Of a stretch of DNA of 64,000 nt, positions 26,662 to 35,663 are shown piece by piece (positions within the stretch are counted from its first letter, which is position 1; every line of letters starts with the position of its first letter). Location: contig JANQPT010000012.1 in NCBI GenBank assembly GCA_028285345.1, forward strand, positions 124,001 to 188,000, given 5' to 3'. The notes below the pieces were generated by a model. The model was not told the DNA's origin, made no database searches, and was given only the letters and a program-made list of their open reading frames with translations. Both the position numbers and the translations under genes were made by a program. The stretch is from Planctomycetales bacterium (GTDB lineage Bacteria; Planctomycetota; Planctomycetia; Planctomycetales; Planctomycetaceae).

Positions 26662-27798
26662 TTACTCGGTCGCAGAAGCCGAGGTTTCCAACGGTTGCAC
26701 ATGACGGTGCAGGAACCAGCGGTCCAACAACACGCGACGTGTGAACCAGCCGGTCGCCAGGAGTTTCGCGGCCACAAACCGCCGCAACCCGGCCGGGAGG
26801 GGAATCCCTCCTTCCAGCTGATGTTCGTCACCGAAGCGCTCGGTCAACCGGCGATGATACTCCGCGAGATCATCCGCCCGGTAATTTGGAGATGCCGAAA
26901 GTATAACCTCGGCGGCGAGTAATCCCGATTCGACGGCCGGCCGGATCCCTTCGCCGCTTTGAGGATAGGCCAATCCTGCGGCGTCGCCGATGAGCAGTAT
27001 GTGGTCGTCAATGATTTTTCGCGGGGCCTTGCCGTACAGCCGGTAGGCGTGACCTTTGTACCGCGTCGGAGAATCGGCCGGAATCCGGCGACGGTCAATG
27101 AGGTACTTGCTGAACTCGGCAACGTGCGTCGAAAGATGATCTTCACTTTCCCGCCCTAAACCGATGTTCAGAAAGTTGCCCTTGCGAAAACACCAGCCGT
27201 AGCCTTGCAGATCGGGGCAGAAATAAAGTTCCGGAACGTTGCCTTCCGCCGCACAATTCTGCGCCTGCTCTTCGGTCATTTCGAATTCGACCTCCTGCGC
27301 CATCACCACCCCCACCTGCTGCGGGTCACTATTGCCCATATGGCGCGAAACGGGGCAAAAATGTCCCCCCGCTCCAACGACCAGAGGCGCGCGAAACGAA
27401 TCGTTGACGATCCACTCCCCGCCGGAGCGTTCTAATGACTTCAGCGGCGTGGCCTGGGCGGTTTCTGCACCACACCTCTCGAGCAGATAGGTATCGAATT
27501 CACAGCGTCGAATGCCGTAGCTGACCGTTTCCTCATAATCGGTGCGGATGCAATCGCCCCCGATCGACCCGGTCAGAAAGCCGGTGATCGGCTGCAGCAC
27601 GCGACCGTCTCGATAGTCATCCATGTTGATCGAGAGCGTCTGCATCACCTCGGGCGTGACCCAGCCGGCACAAACCTTGTCACGGGGAAACTTCGCCCGG
27701 TCGATGACGATCACGCGCAAACCGGCGCGGTGCAATTGTCCTGCACACGATGACCCCGCAGGACCGCCTCCCACAATCAGCACGTCACAATGTTCCAT
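26662..27798 (-). CDS. Geranylgeranyl reductase-like FAD-dependent oxidoreductase
   Basis: A flavoprotein of 378 residues in the geranylgeranyl reductase / halogenase-like group. The Rossmann FAD site VLIVGGGPAGSSCAGQL is at residues 5-21. KVCAGWVTPEV follows, matching the C-x-G-W type motif of these enzymes. The second FAD site LLIGDAAGLAYPQSGEGIRPA lies near 265-285. Members saturate isoprenoid double bonds of lipids or quinone side chains; the substrate here is unknown. No membrane helix is seen. It ends convergently 38 bases from ruvB and lies 48 bases downstream of the macro-domain gene on the same strand, so the two are probably co-transcribed. Confidence 0.87.
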   Translation of the reverse strand: MEHCDVLIVGGGPAGSSCAGQLHRAGLRVIVIDRAKFPRDKVCAGWVTPEVMQTLSINMDDYRDGRVLQPITGFLTGSIGGDCIRTDYEETVSYGIRRCEFDTYLLERCGAETAQATPLKSLERSGGEWIVNDSFRAPLVVGAGGHFCPVSRHMGNSDPQQVGVVMAQEVEFEMTEEQAQNCAAEGNVPELYFCPDLQGYGWCFRKGNFLNIGLGRESEDHLSTHVAEFSKYLIDRRRIPADSPTRYKGHAYRLYGKAPRKIIDDHILLIGDAAGLAYPQSGEGIRPAVESGLLAAEVILSASPNYRADDLAEYHRRLTERFGDEHQLEGGIPLPAGLRRFVAAKLLATGWFTRRVLLDRWFLHRHVQPLETSASATE

Positions 27799-27845
27799 GA
27801 CCGCCCTCTGTATTCAAATCGTGGCACCGTCCTCGCCAGTCTTGG

Positions 27846-28382
27846 TCAGATAAAGGTCTCCAGAACGCGGCAGAATGCGCCATAAGCACCACCGCCGAAC
27901 AGTACAAATCGTACTAAGCCGGGACGGCCCTGCTCGAGCAGAAAGTCCCTCACCGTTGTCAGCGACGTCTCAGCAGCGAGATCAATGGGATGTCCGTACA
28001 CTCCGGTGCTGATGGCGGGAAAGGCGATCGACGTGCAATCATGCTCTACGGCCAATTCCAGACAGCGGCGATAAGCGCCGCTGAGGAGTTCCGCTTCACC
28101 CTCGCCGCCCCCGGCCCAAACCGGACCGACCGCGTGGAACACATACTTGGCCGACAATTCAAAACCCGCGGTAGAAACGGCGCTTCCCGTTTCGCAACCG
28201 TCCGGATAGAGCCGTCGCGTCTCGCGCATCAAATCCGGCCCCGCAGCCCGATGAATCGCTCCGTCGACACCGCCTCCTCCACGCAATCCGCTATTAGCGG
28301 CATTGACCACGGCATCCATCGACTGTTCCGTAATGTCGCCCTGCGCGAGTTCAATTTGGCACTCGTTAAACTGCACGTGCAT
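27846..28382 (-). CDS. Macro-domain ADP-ribose hydrolase
   Basis: A stand-alone macro domain of 178 residues, the size of YmdB-type proteins that deacetylate O-acetyl-ADP-ribose and remove ADP-ribose from proteins. The ligand motif VVNAANSGLRGGGGVDGAIH is at about 26-45, with the catalytic-type Asn-Ala-Ala-Asn and the Gly-rich loop plus Asp. The second loop IAFPAISTGVYGHP is near residues 119-132. It is divergent from the selenoprotein candidate and probably co-transcribed with the flavoprotein gene downstream. Its cellular target is unknown. Confidence 0.92.
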   Translation of the reverse strand: MHVQFNECQIELAQGDITEQSMDAVVNAANSGLRGGGGVDGAIHRAAGPDLMRETRRLYPDGCETGSAVSTAGFELSAKYVFHAVGPVWAGGGEGEAELLSGAYRRCLELAVEHDCTSIAFPAISTGVYGHPIDLAAETSLTTVRDFLLEQGRPGLVRFVLFGGGAYGAFCRVLETFI

Positions 28383-28585
28383 TTGGTATGCCTTTTCACC
28401 GACAACGCCACCGCGGGACGATTATTATATAGCAGTTTTGCGGAGCAACAGCGAGACGCTACGGATTGGCGCTTGCCGTCTCGGCGACCGGTTGAAACAA
28501 TTGACGCAGCTGCGCTTGTCGAATCTGGCAGGAGAGTCAACAGAACCCCGCCGCAGCCAACAACCATCCATCCGGATTGATTGGA

Positions 28586-29905
28586 ATGACTATGCGATCT
28601 TCATTAGTGGTAGCGCTCACGCTTTTGAGCTTATTCGGCCATGCAACTGCATTGCGGGCCGCCGAAACTGCGGCGCAAGTCGAAGGAAGCCAGCAAACCG
28701 TTCGGCTGCAAACAACCAAACAGGGTCTGTTGCTTCACGTCAACGACGCCGCGAAAGCAGTCGGTTGGGAAGTGAAGATCATCACTCCGGGAAAATTGCT
28801 CACGCTCTGCAGAAAAGGGCCGGCCGGCGTTTGTGTTCCACTGCGACTCGATAAGCTGCGGTTCACTGGAATGGGAAAAGACCTGTTTGTGGAAGCAGCG
28901 GCACTGGAAAAGGCACTTTCCCTCAGTACCGTCAAATCCGGCGACGGCTATCGTTTGCAGCCGGTGAAGAGCACGACTTCACCCGAGTCTGAAATCCCAG
29001 CGTACAACGCGGCCTGGGGGCCGGGCCGAGGCTTTCGCGAGGGACAGACGCTGCCCGATATCCCGTTGTACGACATGCAGGGGAATGAGGTTCGGTTTTC
29101 AAAATATTTGGGCAAGCAATACATTCTGTATTGCTGGTCCAGTTGGTGAAGCTGCCGCTATCACTTGCCCGTGTGGCATGAAAAGTTCGAGAAATACCGC
29201 TCCGCCGGCTTCACGGTCGTCGGTATGGCACTTGATGCCGAAGGCATCCCACCCGCGAAGATGTACTATGACAAATACGACATCACGTTTCCGTCATTGG
29301 TCGATCCCAACTACGCGACCGGATTCGGCGTGGTACCGTTGACGTTCTTTGTTAACGAACATGGGGTCGTGCAGAAACTGGAGGATTGGGAAGACCGCAT
29401 CAAACCAGTCGAGCAGTTGAAGCCGGTGACAGCCGAAATTCGCCAGCAATGGAGCAAGCCGGGAGAACGTTTGGAGGCGGGCGCGATTTCCCAATTGGCG
29501 GCGCGGCACCAGGCAAATCAACAGGATTTAGCGACAACGGCTGAGCTGGCGTCGCGCTATCTGGATCTGAAGTTGCACTCCGACGCGGCAACGGTGCTCA
29601 AAACGACCGTCAAGCATTATCAGCCGAAGCAGGTCGCGAAATCGGGCGACAAGGAACAAACGAGGTTGTTGGCCCAGGTGTATCTGCAGTTGGCCCGGGC
29701 GTCGAAGGGCGACCGTGACGCCCAGGTCCGCTACGCGACGCTCTCATTTTACCTCAGCCCGACCGTGGGATTCGGCAAGCAAATCTCGCGGATCATTGCA
29801 CCGGACAAATTTGACAATCGCCCCGACGGTCGGTTCGACAACAGGTTCCGCGAAGGGACCTTGCGGCGGTTGAAGAAGGAGCGTGAAGAGTGGTTGGCGG
29901 AGTGA
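28586..29905 (+). CDS. Thioredoxin-fold protein with in-frame TGA, candidate selenoprotein
   Basis: A 439-residue protein if the TGA at 29147-29149 is read as selenocysteine (residue 188). Two same-frame halves are joined only by this codon. It lies exactly at the redox site: WSSW, then TGA, then SCRYHLP, where TlpA/ResA-like proteins have WxxWCxxCR. The upstream half has a signal peptide (cut near ALRAAE), a copper-amine-oxidase-N-like domain (about 30-125) and the thioredoxin start (GQTLPDIPLYDMQGNEVRFSKYLGKQYILYCW). The downstream half completes the fold (GFTVVGMALDAEG, TFPSLVDPNY, VPLTFFVNEHGVV with its cis-Pro) and adds a helical tail. Starts at 28586 or 28592 are both possible. The spacing would be U-x-C, one shorter than usual. 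Alternatives are a nonsense mutation or sequencing error (TGC or TGT would give Cys). Confidence 0.75.
29147..29178 (+). promoter_or_regulatory. Candidate selenocysteine codon and bacterial SECIS hairpin
   Basis: The TGA at 29147-29149 is followed by a foldable segment: TGCCG (29153-29157) pairs with TGGCA (29174-29178), with one G-U pair. After a four-base bulge, CAC (29162-29164) pairs with GTG (29171-29173), closing a six-base TTGCCC loop. The loop lies about 16 bases after the TGA, at the near end of the range known for bacterial SECIS elements, and contains a G. The stem is short, so this is supportive, not proof. Confidence 0.45.
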
Positions 29906-29935
29906 TCTCCGCCGTCAATCCGGTTTCGTGAACGA

Positions 29936-31693
29936 TTAACGCACCCGGACTTGATTGCGCATGAGGCCTGGAACAACGGCGTTGGTCGGTTTGCGAATCG
30001 TATTGTCGTGACTGAGCACCATCGCTCGGCCCACAAAGTAAGTGTGAAAGTCGTCAACGACGAGATTATACGACTCCGCCATCGGGCCGCTGTCGACGCG
30101 CTGCACTTGATGAGCGCCGGTCACCGTATGCAGGATGTCGCCCGGCGCGAAGTCCTTGACCAGCGTCCATCCCCGGCCGGAGACCCAAAACGGATGTCCC
30201 TCAGTGCAGACGATTGTCTCGCCTCCCTTGAGGACGACCTGTTGTAGCGCCTGCGCAGGCCGCTCGGTCGGCCGCAACACCGGCTTTAACATCAGTTCAC
30301 CCGTCTCCACATCCTTGGAGAGTACGCGGTCGCCTGAACGAATTTCCTCGACCGACCGCAACCCTTGTTCCGTCCAAACCGGAGTCCCCGCCAACAGGCA
30401 CTCACACGACTCGGGCGGACGGGGATCAAGGTTCCGCTCGTAAGAGCGATACTCATACGGCTTGGAAGTCACTTCGACATCCTGTTCGGAGTTCCACCAT
30501 TTCCACCAGGAGCGGGGGTCATCCGGCACTTCGGCGTCAGTGATCGAGTGCAGAACTTGGAACACGCGTTCATTTCGTTGAGCGGACTCAACATTGATCT
30601 GATTGGTAAGCGTTTGCTGGTCGCGATTGAAGTCATTGAGGAACCGCTGGTTTGCGATGGCATTGATGCCACCACGACGGTTCCGTCTGCCGCCTCTCGC
30701 TGAAAGAAGCCTCGAATCGACGATTGCAGCGCGGCGCTGGTACTGTTCCTCGCGATGGTAAACTTGGCGAACAAACGCCCGCCCGTTTCGATAGCGCATC
30801 TCGACTCCCACTTCGGTCGGAGTGGACAATTGGCCCAATAACTCCGGAACAGACTGCTCACGAGGCTTCTCCTTAAGCGCGCTCGTCGCCGCTTGGCGAA
30901 TTCTGTTGTCATCAGCAGCAACAGCCAACTCGACGAGCAATTGTGCCGCCTCGAAGGAGGTCATGCCCTGCAAAGCGCGCACGGCGGCTAAGGTGGACGT
31001 TGCACGTCCACCAAACAGGGTGTGCCGCATCGCCAGGACCGCATCGGGATCGTTGATCGCACAGAGCCGTTTCGCGGCGGACTGTTGACGTCCCGCAGAG
31101 TCCGATTCGAGATCGCGCGCAATCTTTGTCAATCGCGAGAGCCATTTTTTGAGGGCGACGCTTTGCCGCGTGCGCTCTTCTAGCAACATTTGCTGCTCGC
31201 GGGAACTCAGCCAGGCTCCGCCGATCCGGCGATACCCAAGGCGGCCCAACACTTCCGACGACTGGTTTTGATGATCGAGTGCTTCGAGCAGATGGGCGCG
31301 CTCCTGGTCGAGCAGGCGATGTTTGCGGCACCAATCGGCAAGCCGCAGCCGGCCCTGATAAGTATCGGGGGCGGCGGCGCGTTGGACGTGGTATTCCTCC
31401 AACTGCTGGGCGTCCGACTCGCTGATTTGAAGTTGATCGAATTTGACCCAGCGGTTTCCCTCGCGCAAAAAGCCGGCCTGCCAGCGTGCTGGGTTATTGG
31501 CGCGCGTCAATTTCAGTGACGATTGCAGGAGCTCAGCGCGATCGGTCACCACCCCGGCCGCTTCGGCCTGCAAAGCTTGTTGCAACTCCTTGCGCAATGT
31601 CCGACCTTGGCCCGCACGCAGCAACGTGAGATTTAATCCCAGGCAAATCACCGCGGCGACGAAAACAGCCTTGTGAACGGGCGAAACTCTCAT
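29936..31693 (-). CDS. Exported HEAT-like protein with a C-terminal Hint domain
   Basis: A 585-residue protein with a signal peptide (AVFVAAVICLGLNLTLLRAG). The middle is helical; residues about 190-290 read as HEAT-like repeats (AAKRLCAINDPDAVLAMRH, TSTLAAVRALQGMTSFEAA). A Trp-rich stretch SWWKWWNSEQD follows at 395-405. Residues 430-563 are a Hint (hedgehog/intein) domain: CLLAGTPVWTEQGLRSVEEI with Cys432, GDRVLSKDVETGE, VCTEGHPFWVSGRGW, and NLVVDDFHTYFVGRAMVLSHDN. Only 22 residues follow SHDN, so no toxin or effector is attached. Hint domains can cleave or splice themselves. It follows the kinase gene by 51 bases, in the operon of an ECF sigma factor. Confidence 0.85.
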   Translation of the reverse strand: MRVSPVHKAVFVAAVICLGLNLTLLRAGQGRTLRKELQQALQAEAAGVVTDRAELLQSSLKLTRANNPARWQAGFLREGNRWVKFDQLQISESDAQQLEEYHVQRAAAPDTYQGRLRLADWCRKHRLLDQERAHLLEALDHQNQSSEVLGRLGYRRIGGAWLSSREQQMLLEERTRQSVALKKWLSRLTKIARDLESDSAGRQQSAAKRLCAINDPDAVLAMRHTLFGGRATSTLAAVRALQGMTSFEAAQLLVELAVAADDNRIRQAATSALKEKPREQSVPELLGQLSTPTEVGVEMRYRNGRAFVRQVYHREEQYQRRAAIVDSRLLSARGGRRNRRGGINAIANQRFLNDFNRDQQTLTNQINVESAQRNERVFQVLHSITDAEVPDDPRSWWKWWNSEQDVEVTSKPYEYRSYERNLDPRPPESCECLLAGTPVWTEQGLRSVEEIRSGDRVLSKDVETGELMLKPVLRPTERPAQALQQVVLKGGETIVCTEGHPFWVSGRGWTLVKDFAPGDILHTVTGAHQVQRVDSGPMAESYNLVVDDFHTYFVGRAMVLSHDNTIRKPTNAVVPGLMRNQVRVR

Positions 31694-31744
31694 GAAACGG
31701 TTTCCTGGTCAATGAGCACTCGAAAGATTCATGAAACGTGTGGG

Positions 31745-34700
31745 TTACTGCGATGCGTTTGACGAACCGCGAACTATGTACGACTCCAAGATGCGCTGCG
31801 ACTCGGCCTTCCAATCGATATCCACGTATGAGCGGAGACTCTTGAGATTCCGCATGGCTGCGGAAAATTGCACGGAACGACCGACCGGTTGTTGATGAAG
31901 ACGCTGCTCGAGCCGATCGAGCCGTTTTGTCCAGCTCTTTAGCTTTTGGTCCTGCCGGACCATCTTCCCCGTTTCGCGCTCGAACCGATTTCCGGCTTCA
32001 TTCCGTTGCACTAGTAACGTTTGCGCCCGCTGATTAATCAGAGCGGCTTGGCGTTCGCATGCATTGTATTGGGCCTGATATCTAAGCATTTGATCATTCT
32101 TGATCGTGAGTTCGATTTGGGCGTCGGAGCGGCTAATCAAGCGGGTCCTGGATGATCGGTCGTTGATAATCTGAGTGATGACATTGATCTCGAAGTCGAG
32201 CGCCTGTATGGATCGCTGAAGCGACCTGGCCTGTTCCTCAAGATTCACATACTGAGTTTCTAGTTCGCTCAATGATTCGTCGGCCTGCGCTTGTTGGTCG
32301 CTGAGCCAATCCTCCCACTGCTGCAGGGACAGCTGCAACTGGTCGCGTTTGCCCGTCACTTGCTGGCGACGGTCGGTGACCTCGTCTCGCTTCTCGCGAA
32401 GATTGTCCTGTTGAGTGATCTGCGAGGTCTGGCGGAGAGCTTCAACGTCTGCAACCAGCTTCTCATGAGCAACGGCGGTCGCCTGACGACCTGCGTCATA
32501 AGCCTCGTGATAGTCCTTGCCGAGCAACGCACGCCAGTCCATATCGGGCCTTTGCATCAACTCATTTGCTTTTCGCGACGCTCCAGGACCGTCGAGATAT
32601 CCGGCGATCCGTCCAATCCAATGCGCGGCGGCAGTTCGCGCGGGCGGATCGGGCCAGCCTGCAGGAGATTCACCGATCAATTTCGCCAATTTCGCCAGCC
32701 GTTCCAGCCCTGGCTCGTAATCCTTTCGGGAAACCAAGTACCAGATCTCCGCCTGCAGCGCCGGAAGGTATGGGTAATCTCCCGCCGATTGTGCAAATTG
32801 AAATTGTTGCAGCGCTTCTTGGGATCGGAAATTCCGCAACATCACCAGCCCCAGCGCATATCCCAGCCGGGGATCATCGGCGCAAAGTCGGCGCGCCTCT
32901 GCCGCGTGTGATTTTGCCTTCTTTACGATTTGTTGGCCTGTCTGATTCAACCCCGCGTCCAGCAATCGTTCGATCAATTCGACGTACGCATCCCGATCGC
33001 CGCCGGTTCGGAATGTCGGTAACGGCGGCGGTGTAGGCTCGGGGATTGAGAAAGTGCCCGCTTGTTGGGGCGACTTTGACGGATCCGCCGCTTCGGGCTG
33101 TGTTTCGACCTTGGCGTGTCGAGTCGCCGCAGGGGATTCGTTCGCACCTCTCGTCGCCTGACGATGCGGCTCAATGACAGCGACGTCCGTCGAAGTCGAC
33201 GCACCGTCTGATTGAGTCCTCTTTTGCAGTTCGACACTGGTTGCCGGCGGCCTGTCACCGATTGCAGACGCTGCGAGCACCTTCTTCGAATTCGCCGTTT
33301 GTGCTGTTTGCGCTGCCGGATCGTTCGCCCCCAGGGTCTGCGCCGTCTGCGGTGGATTCGATTCAGCTGGAAGCGGCTGCCGCCGTGCAAGTCGCGGGGC
33401 GAGACTCCAGCCGGCAATGAACAGCACGACGCCAAATGCAAGAATGCAGGCACTCGCGACCAAGTGTCGATTTTGTTTCATCCATTCACCCGCCCGAGCC
33501 CGCAAATCAGGACGCCGCGCCGCTATGGGTCGACCTTCGAGAAAGTGACGCAAATCAGCCGCAAACGCACCCGCCGTGCGATAGCGCGCGTCGGGAGTTT
33601 TGCTGATCGCTTTGAGAATGATGGTTTCCAGATCAAGCGGGATCGTCGGGTCAATTGCTCGCGGAGTTTTGGGGTCTCGGTGCTTCCGTTCATGCATCAA
33701 CTCCGCGCGCGTGTGGGCACCGTGCGGCGGCTGCAGCGTTGCCAGCTCATAAAGCGTGGCGCCCAGTCCGTAGACGTCGCTGCGGTGGTCGACGTCGGTC
33801 GGCCGGCCGGAGATCTGCTCGGGACTCATGTACCTTAGAGTCCCGACCATGTCTCCCGTGCCGGTCAACGTCATGTCGGACTCGATTTGTGCCAGCCCAA
33901 AATCAGTAATCCAAATCTTGCCATCGTCATCGAGCATGAGATTTGACGGCTTGATGTCGCGATGCACAATCCCTTGCTGGTGCGCATAGTCCAACCCCTC
34001 AGCCGCTTGAACCGCCATTTCGGCGATTGTGCGAAAATACTCGTCACCCTTGCAGAATCCGCCGGCGGTCGACGTGTCGTAACGGCGGGTCTCCGCATCG
34101 GCGGCCGCTGGCGGATATCGTTTCACGTTCTCCCGCTCGTGTGCATCGCACGACTTCGAAACGGGGTCGCCGCCGCAGAGGTGGCGCAGTTGGGAGAGGG
34201 CTGCCGACAGATCCTGGCCCTCGATGTACTGCATGGCATAAAAATGCACGCCGCGTTCACAACCAACCGCGAAAACCGGCACGATGTTTTGGTGATGCAG
34301 CGCGGCGGCAGCTTGTGCCTCATTCTTAAAGCGCTGCAGCTGCCGCTTGTCCAGCACGGCCGCAAACGGAAGGACCTTCAGCGCCACGCGGCGTCCCAGC
34401 GAGACTTGGATCGCCTCGTAGACGACACCCATTCCGCCGCGTCCGATTTCCCGTCCGAGAGCAAAATCGCCCAGCATGGTCCGACGGTTCTTGCGGAAGC
34501 CGCCGACCTCTCGCGTGCGGGCTTCTTCCTCCAACGGACATATCTGATACAACGCCGTGAGCGAAGGAATCAGTTCACGGATCTGCTGTTCCAGCTGTGG
34601 GTGATCTTCGATCACGCCGGAGACGTCAATGTCGCGGTTTTCCTTCAAGCAGCGCTCAACTTGTTCCGCCACTAAGGCGTAAACGAGATATTCGTCCCCC

Positions 34701-34756
34701 ATGCTCTCTGCAAGCGAGTCTGCTTGGATCACATTGGACGATGTCTGCTGACTCAT
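31745..34756 (-). CDS. Membrane Ser/Thr protein kinase with coiled-coil extracytoplasmic domain
   Basis: A 1003-residue Hanks-type kinase. The kinase domain runs from about 97 to 410: GRGGMG (106-110), Lys127, HRDIKPSN (265-272) and DFG (285-287), all intact. A Ser/Asp-rich insertion of about 50 residues (196-240) precedes the catalytic loop. One membrane helix lies at about 437-460 (HLVASACILAFGVVLFIAGW). The outer part holds a Pro/Gln-rich linker, a TPR-like region (about 600-720) and a long coiled coil (about 770-960). Its ATG overlaps the stop of the ECF sigma factor gene, a pairing common in planctomycetes, so the kinase probably controls, or is controlled with, that sigma factor. Confidence 0.93.
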   Translation of the reverse strand: MSQQTSSNVIQADSLAESMGDEYLVYALVAEQVERCLKENRDIDVSGVIEDHPQLEQQIRELIPSLTALYQICPLEEEARTREVGGFRKNRRTMLGDFALGREIGRGGMGVVYEAIQVSLGRRVALKVLPFAAVLDKRQLQRFKNEAQAAAALHHQNIVPVFAVGCERGVHFYAMQYIEGQDLSAALSQLRHLCGGDPVSKSCDAHERENVKRYPPAAADAETRRYDTSTAGGFCKGDEYFRTIAEMAVQAAEGLDYAHQQGIVHRDIKPSNLMLDDDGKIWITDFGLAQIESDMTLTGTGDMVGTLRYMSPEQISGRPTDVDHRSDVYGLGATLYELATLQPPHGAHTRAELMHERKHRDPKTPRAIDPTIPLDLETIILKAISKTPDARYRTAGAFAADLRHFLEGRPIAARRPDLRARAGEWMKQNRHLVASACILAFGVVLFIAGWSLAPRLARRQPLPAESNPPQTAQTLGANDPAAQTAQTANSKKVLAASAIGDRPPATSVELQKRTQSDGASTSTDVAVIEPHRQATRGANESPAATRHAKVETQPEAADPSKSPQQAGTFSIPEPTPPPLPTFRTGGDRDAYVELIERLLDAGLNQTGQQIVKKAKSHAAEARRLCADDPRLGYALGLVMLRNFRSQEALQQFQFAQSAGDYPYLPALQAEIWYLVSRKDYEPGLERLAKLAKLIGESPAGWPDPPARTAAAHWIGRIAGYLDGPGASRKANELMQRPDMDWRALLGKDYHEAYDAGRQATAVAHEKLVADVEALRQTSQITQQDNLREKRDEVTDRRQQVTGKRDQLQLSLQQWEDWLSDQQAQADESLSELETQYVNLEEQARSLQRSIQALDFEINVITQIINDRSSRTRLISRSDAQIELTIKNDQMLRYQAQYNACERQAALINQRAQTLLVQRNEAGNRFERETGKMVRQDQKLKSWTKRLDRLEQRLHQQPVGRSVQFSAAMRNLKSLRSYVDIDWKAESQRILESYIVRGSSNASQ

Positions 34757-35379
34757 GCCGTCGATTCTCCGTGGTCAAGCCGCGCGGTGAGAATCTCTTT
34801 GAGGCGTTTGAGGGCCCGCCCGTACCGCATTGACGCTGCGGAGTCGCTCAAGCCCAACGCTTCAGCGACCTGCACATTGGTCATTCCTTCGAAGTGCCGC
34901 ATCACCAGCACTTCACGATCTCGGTCGCCCAATTGTTGCAACGCCCCAGTGACTTGTCTACGCAATTCATCCTGCTCCACGATCCGGCTTGGAGTGGGAC
35001 CGGCGGCCAATAGATTGCGGCCCAACGACAGCGAGGATGCTTCGGGCAACCGCAACTCGCAGCTCACTGCGCGCCCTTTCGTTCCGACGTGCCGCCGCTG
35101 AACCTTGGCGAGGCGGTCCAACGTAAGGCCTCTCAGCCAGACAAACAGCGAGACGCGCGGATGGCTGAGGTATGCCGTTAGTTTCTGACTGGCGTCCAAG
35201 TAAGTCTCCTGCAGGACGTCCGACGGATCGACGCGTCTGGTCAGCGGACCGACAAGTCGCAACTCAACCAGCCGCCTGAGCGTGGGACGGAATTCGCGGA
35301 ACAACTCCGCCAATGCCGATCGATCCCCCGCCGTGAGGCGCTGCAAATTGCGTGATGTTTCTCCAGTTGGATCCGTCAA
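34753..35379 (-). CDS. ECF sigma factor, planctomycete type
   Basis: An extracytoplasmic-function sigma factor of 208 residues. Region 2 is clear (LVELRLVGPLTRRVDPSDVLQETYLDA), with the RVDPSDVLQETYLDA segment typical of planctomycete families, and region 4 has LGDRDREVLVMRHFEGMTNVQVAEALGLSDSAASMRYGRALKRL. No anti-sigma factor of the usual kind is beside it; instead it overlaps a membrane Ser/Thr kinase gene by four bases. This suggests control by phosphorylation. First gene of a three-gene operon. Target promoters are unknown. Confidence 0.94.
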   Translation of the reverse strand: MTDPTGETSRNLQRLTAGDRSALAELFREFRPTLRRLVELRLVGPLTRRVDPSDVLQETYLDASQKLTAYLSHPRVSLFVWLRGLTLDRLAKVQRRHVGTKGRAVSCELRLPEASSLSLGRNLLAAGPTPSRIVEQDELRRQVTGALQQLGDRDREVLVMRHFEGMTNVQVAEALGLSDSAASMRYGRALKRLKEILTARLDHGESTA

Positions 35380-35596
35380 AGACCGAGTCTCCGTATTACT
35401 ACTCCCCGAAAACGCGCGTCTGATTCACTAAAATAGCGACAAAAAACTGGTTTTTCTCAAAAATAAGCAAATCTCGAGTATCGCGCCTGATCGCGCGAGT
35501 TTCGAAGACAACAAGTCGCGGACAGCCGGAACTGGGGAGCAATCAACAACTTGCAGAGCCGCCTGCCTGAGATCGTGCGCCTCAGAAAATGAAACA

Positions 35597-35628
35597 GCCC
35601 GGACTCCGTCGCGATGCGGAACCCGGGC
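35597..35628 (-). terminator. Terminator of the 650-residue exported protein gene
   Basis: GCCCGG (35597-35602) pairs with CCGGGC (35623-35628), and an inner CCG/CGG extends the stem. The minus-strand tail TGTTTCATTTTC is T-rich. It lies about 36 bases past the stop at 35664. Confidence 0.65.
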
Positions 35629-35663
35629 GATTTCGTTGTTTGGGGCAGTTGTGACAGCGAATT

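Noticed and set aside
29165-29905. Separate gene starting at a TTG after the TGA of the thioredoxin-like protein
   Set aside because: It would begin in the middle of the thioredoxin fold, lacks a ribosome binding site, and is in the same frame as the upstream half. Readthrough of the TGA explains it better.
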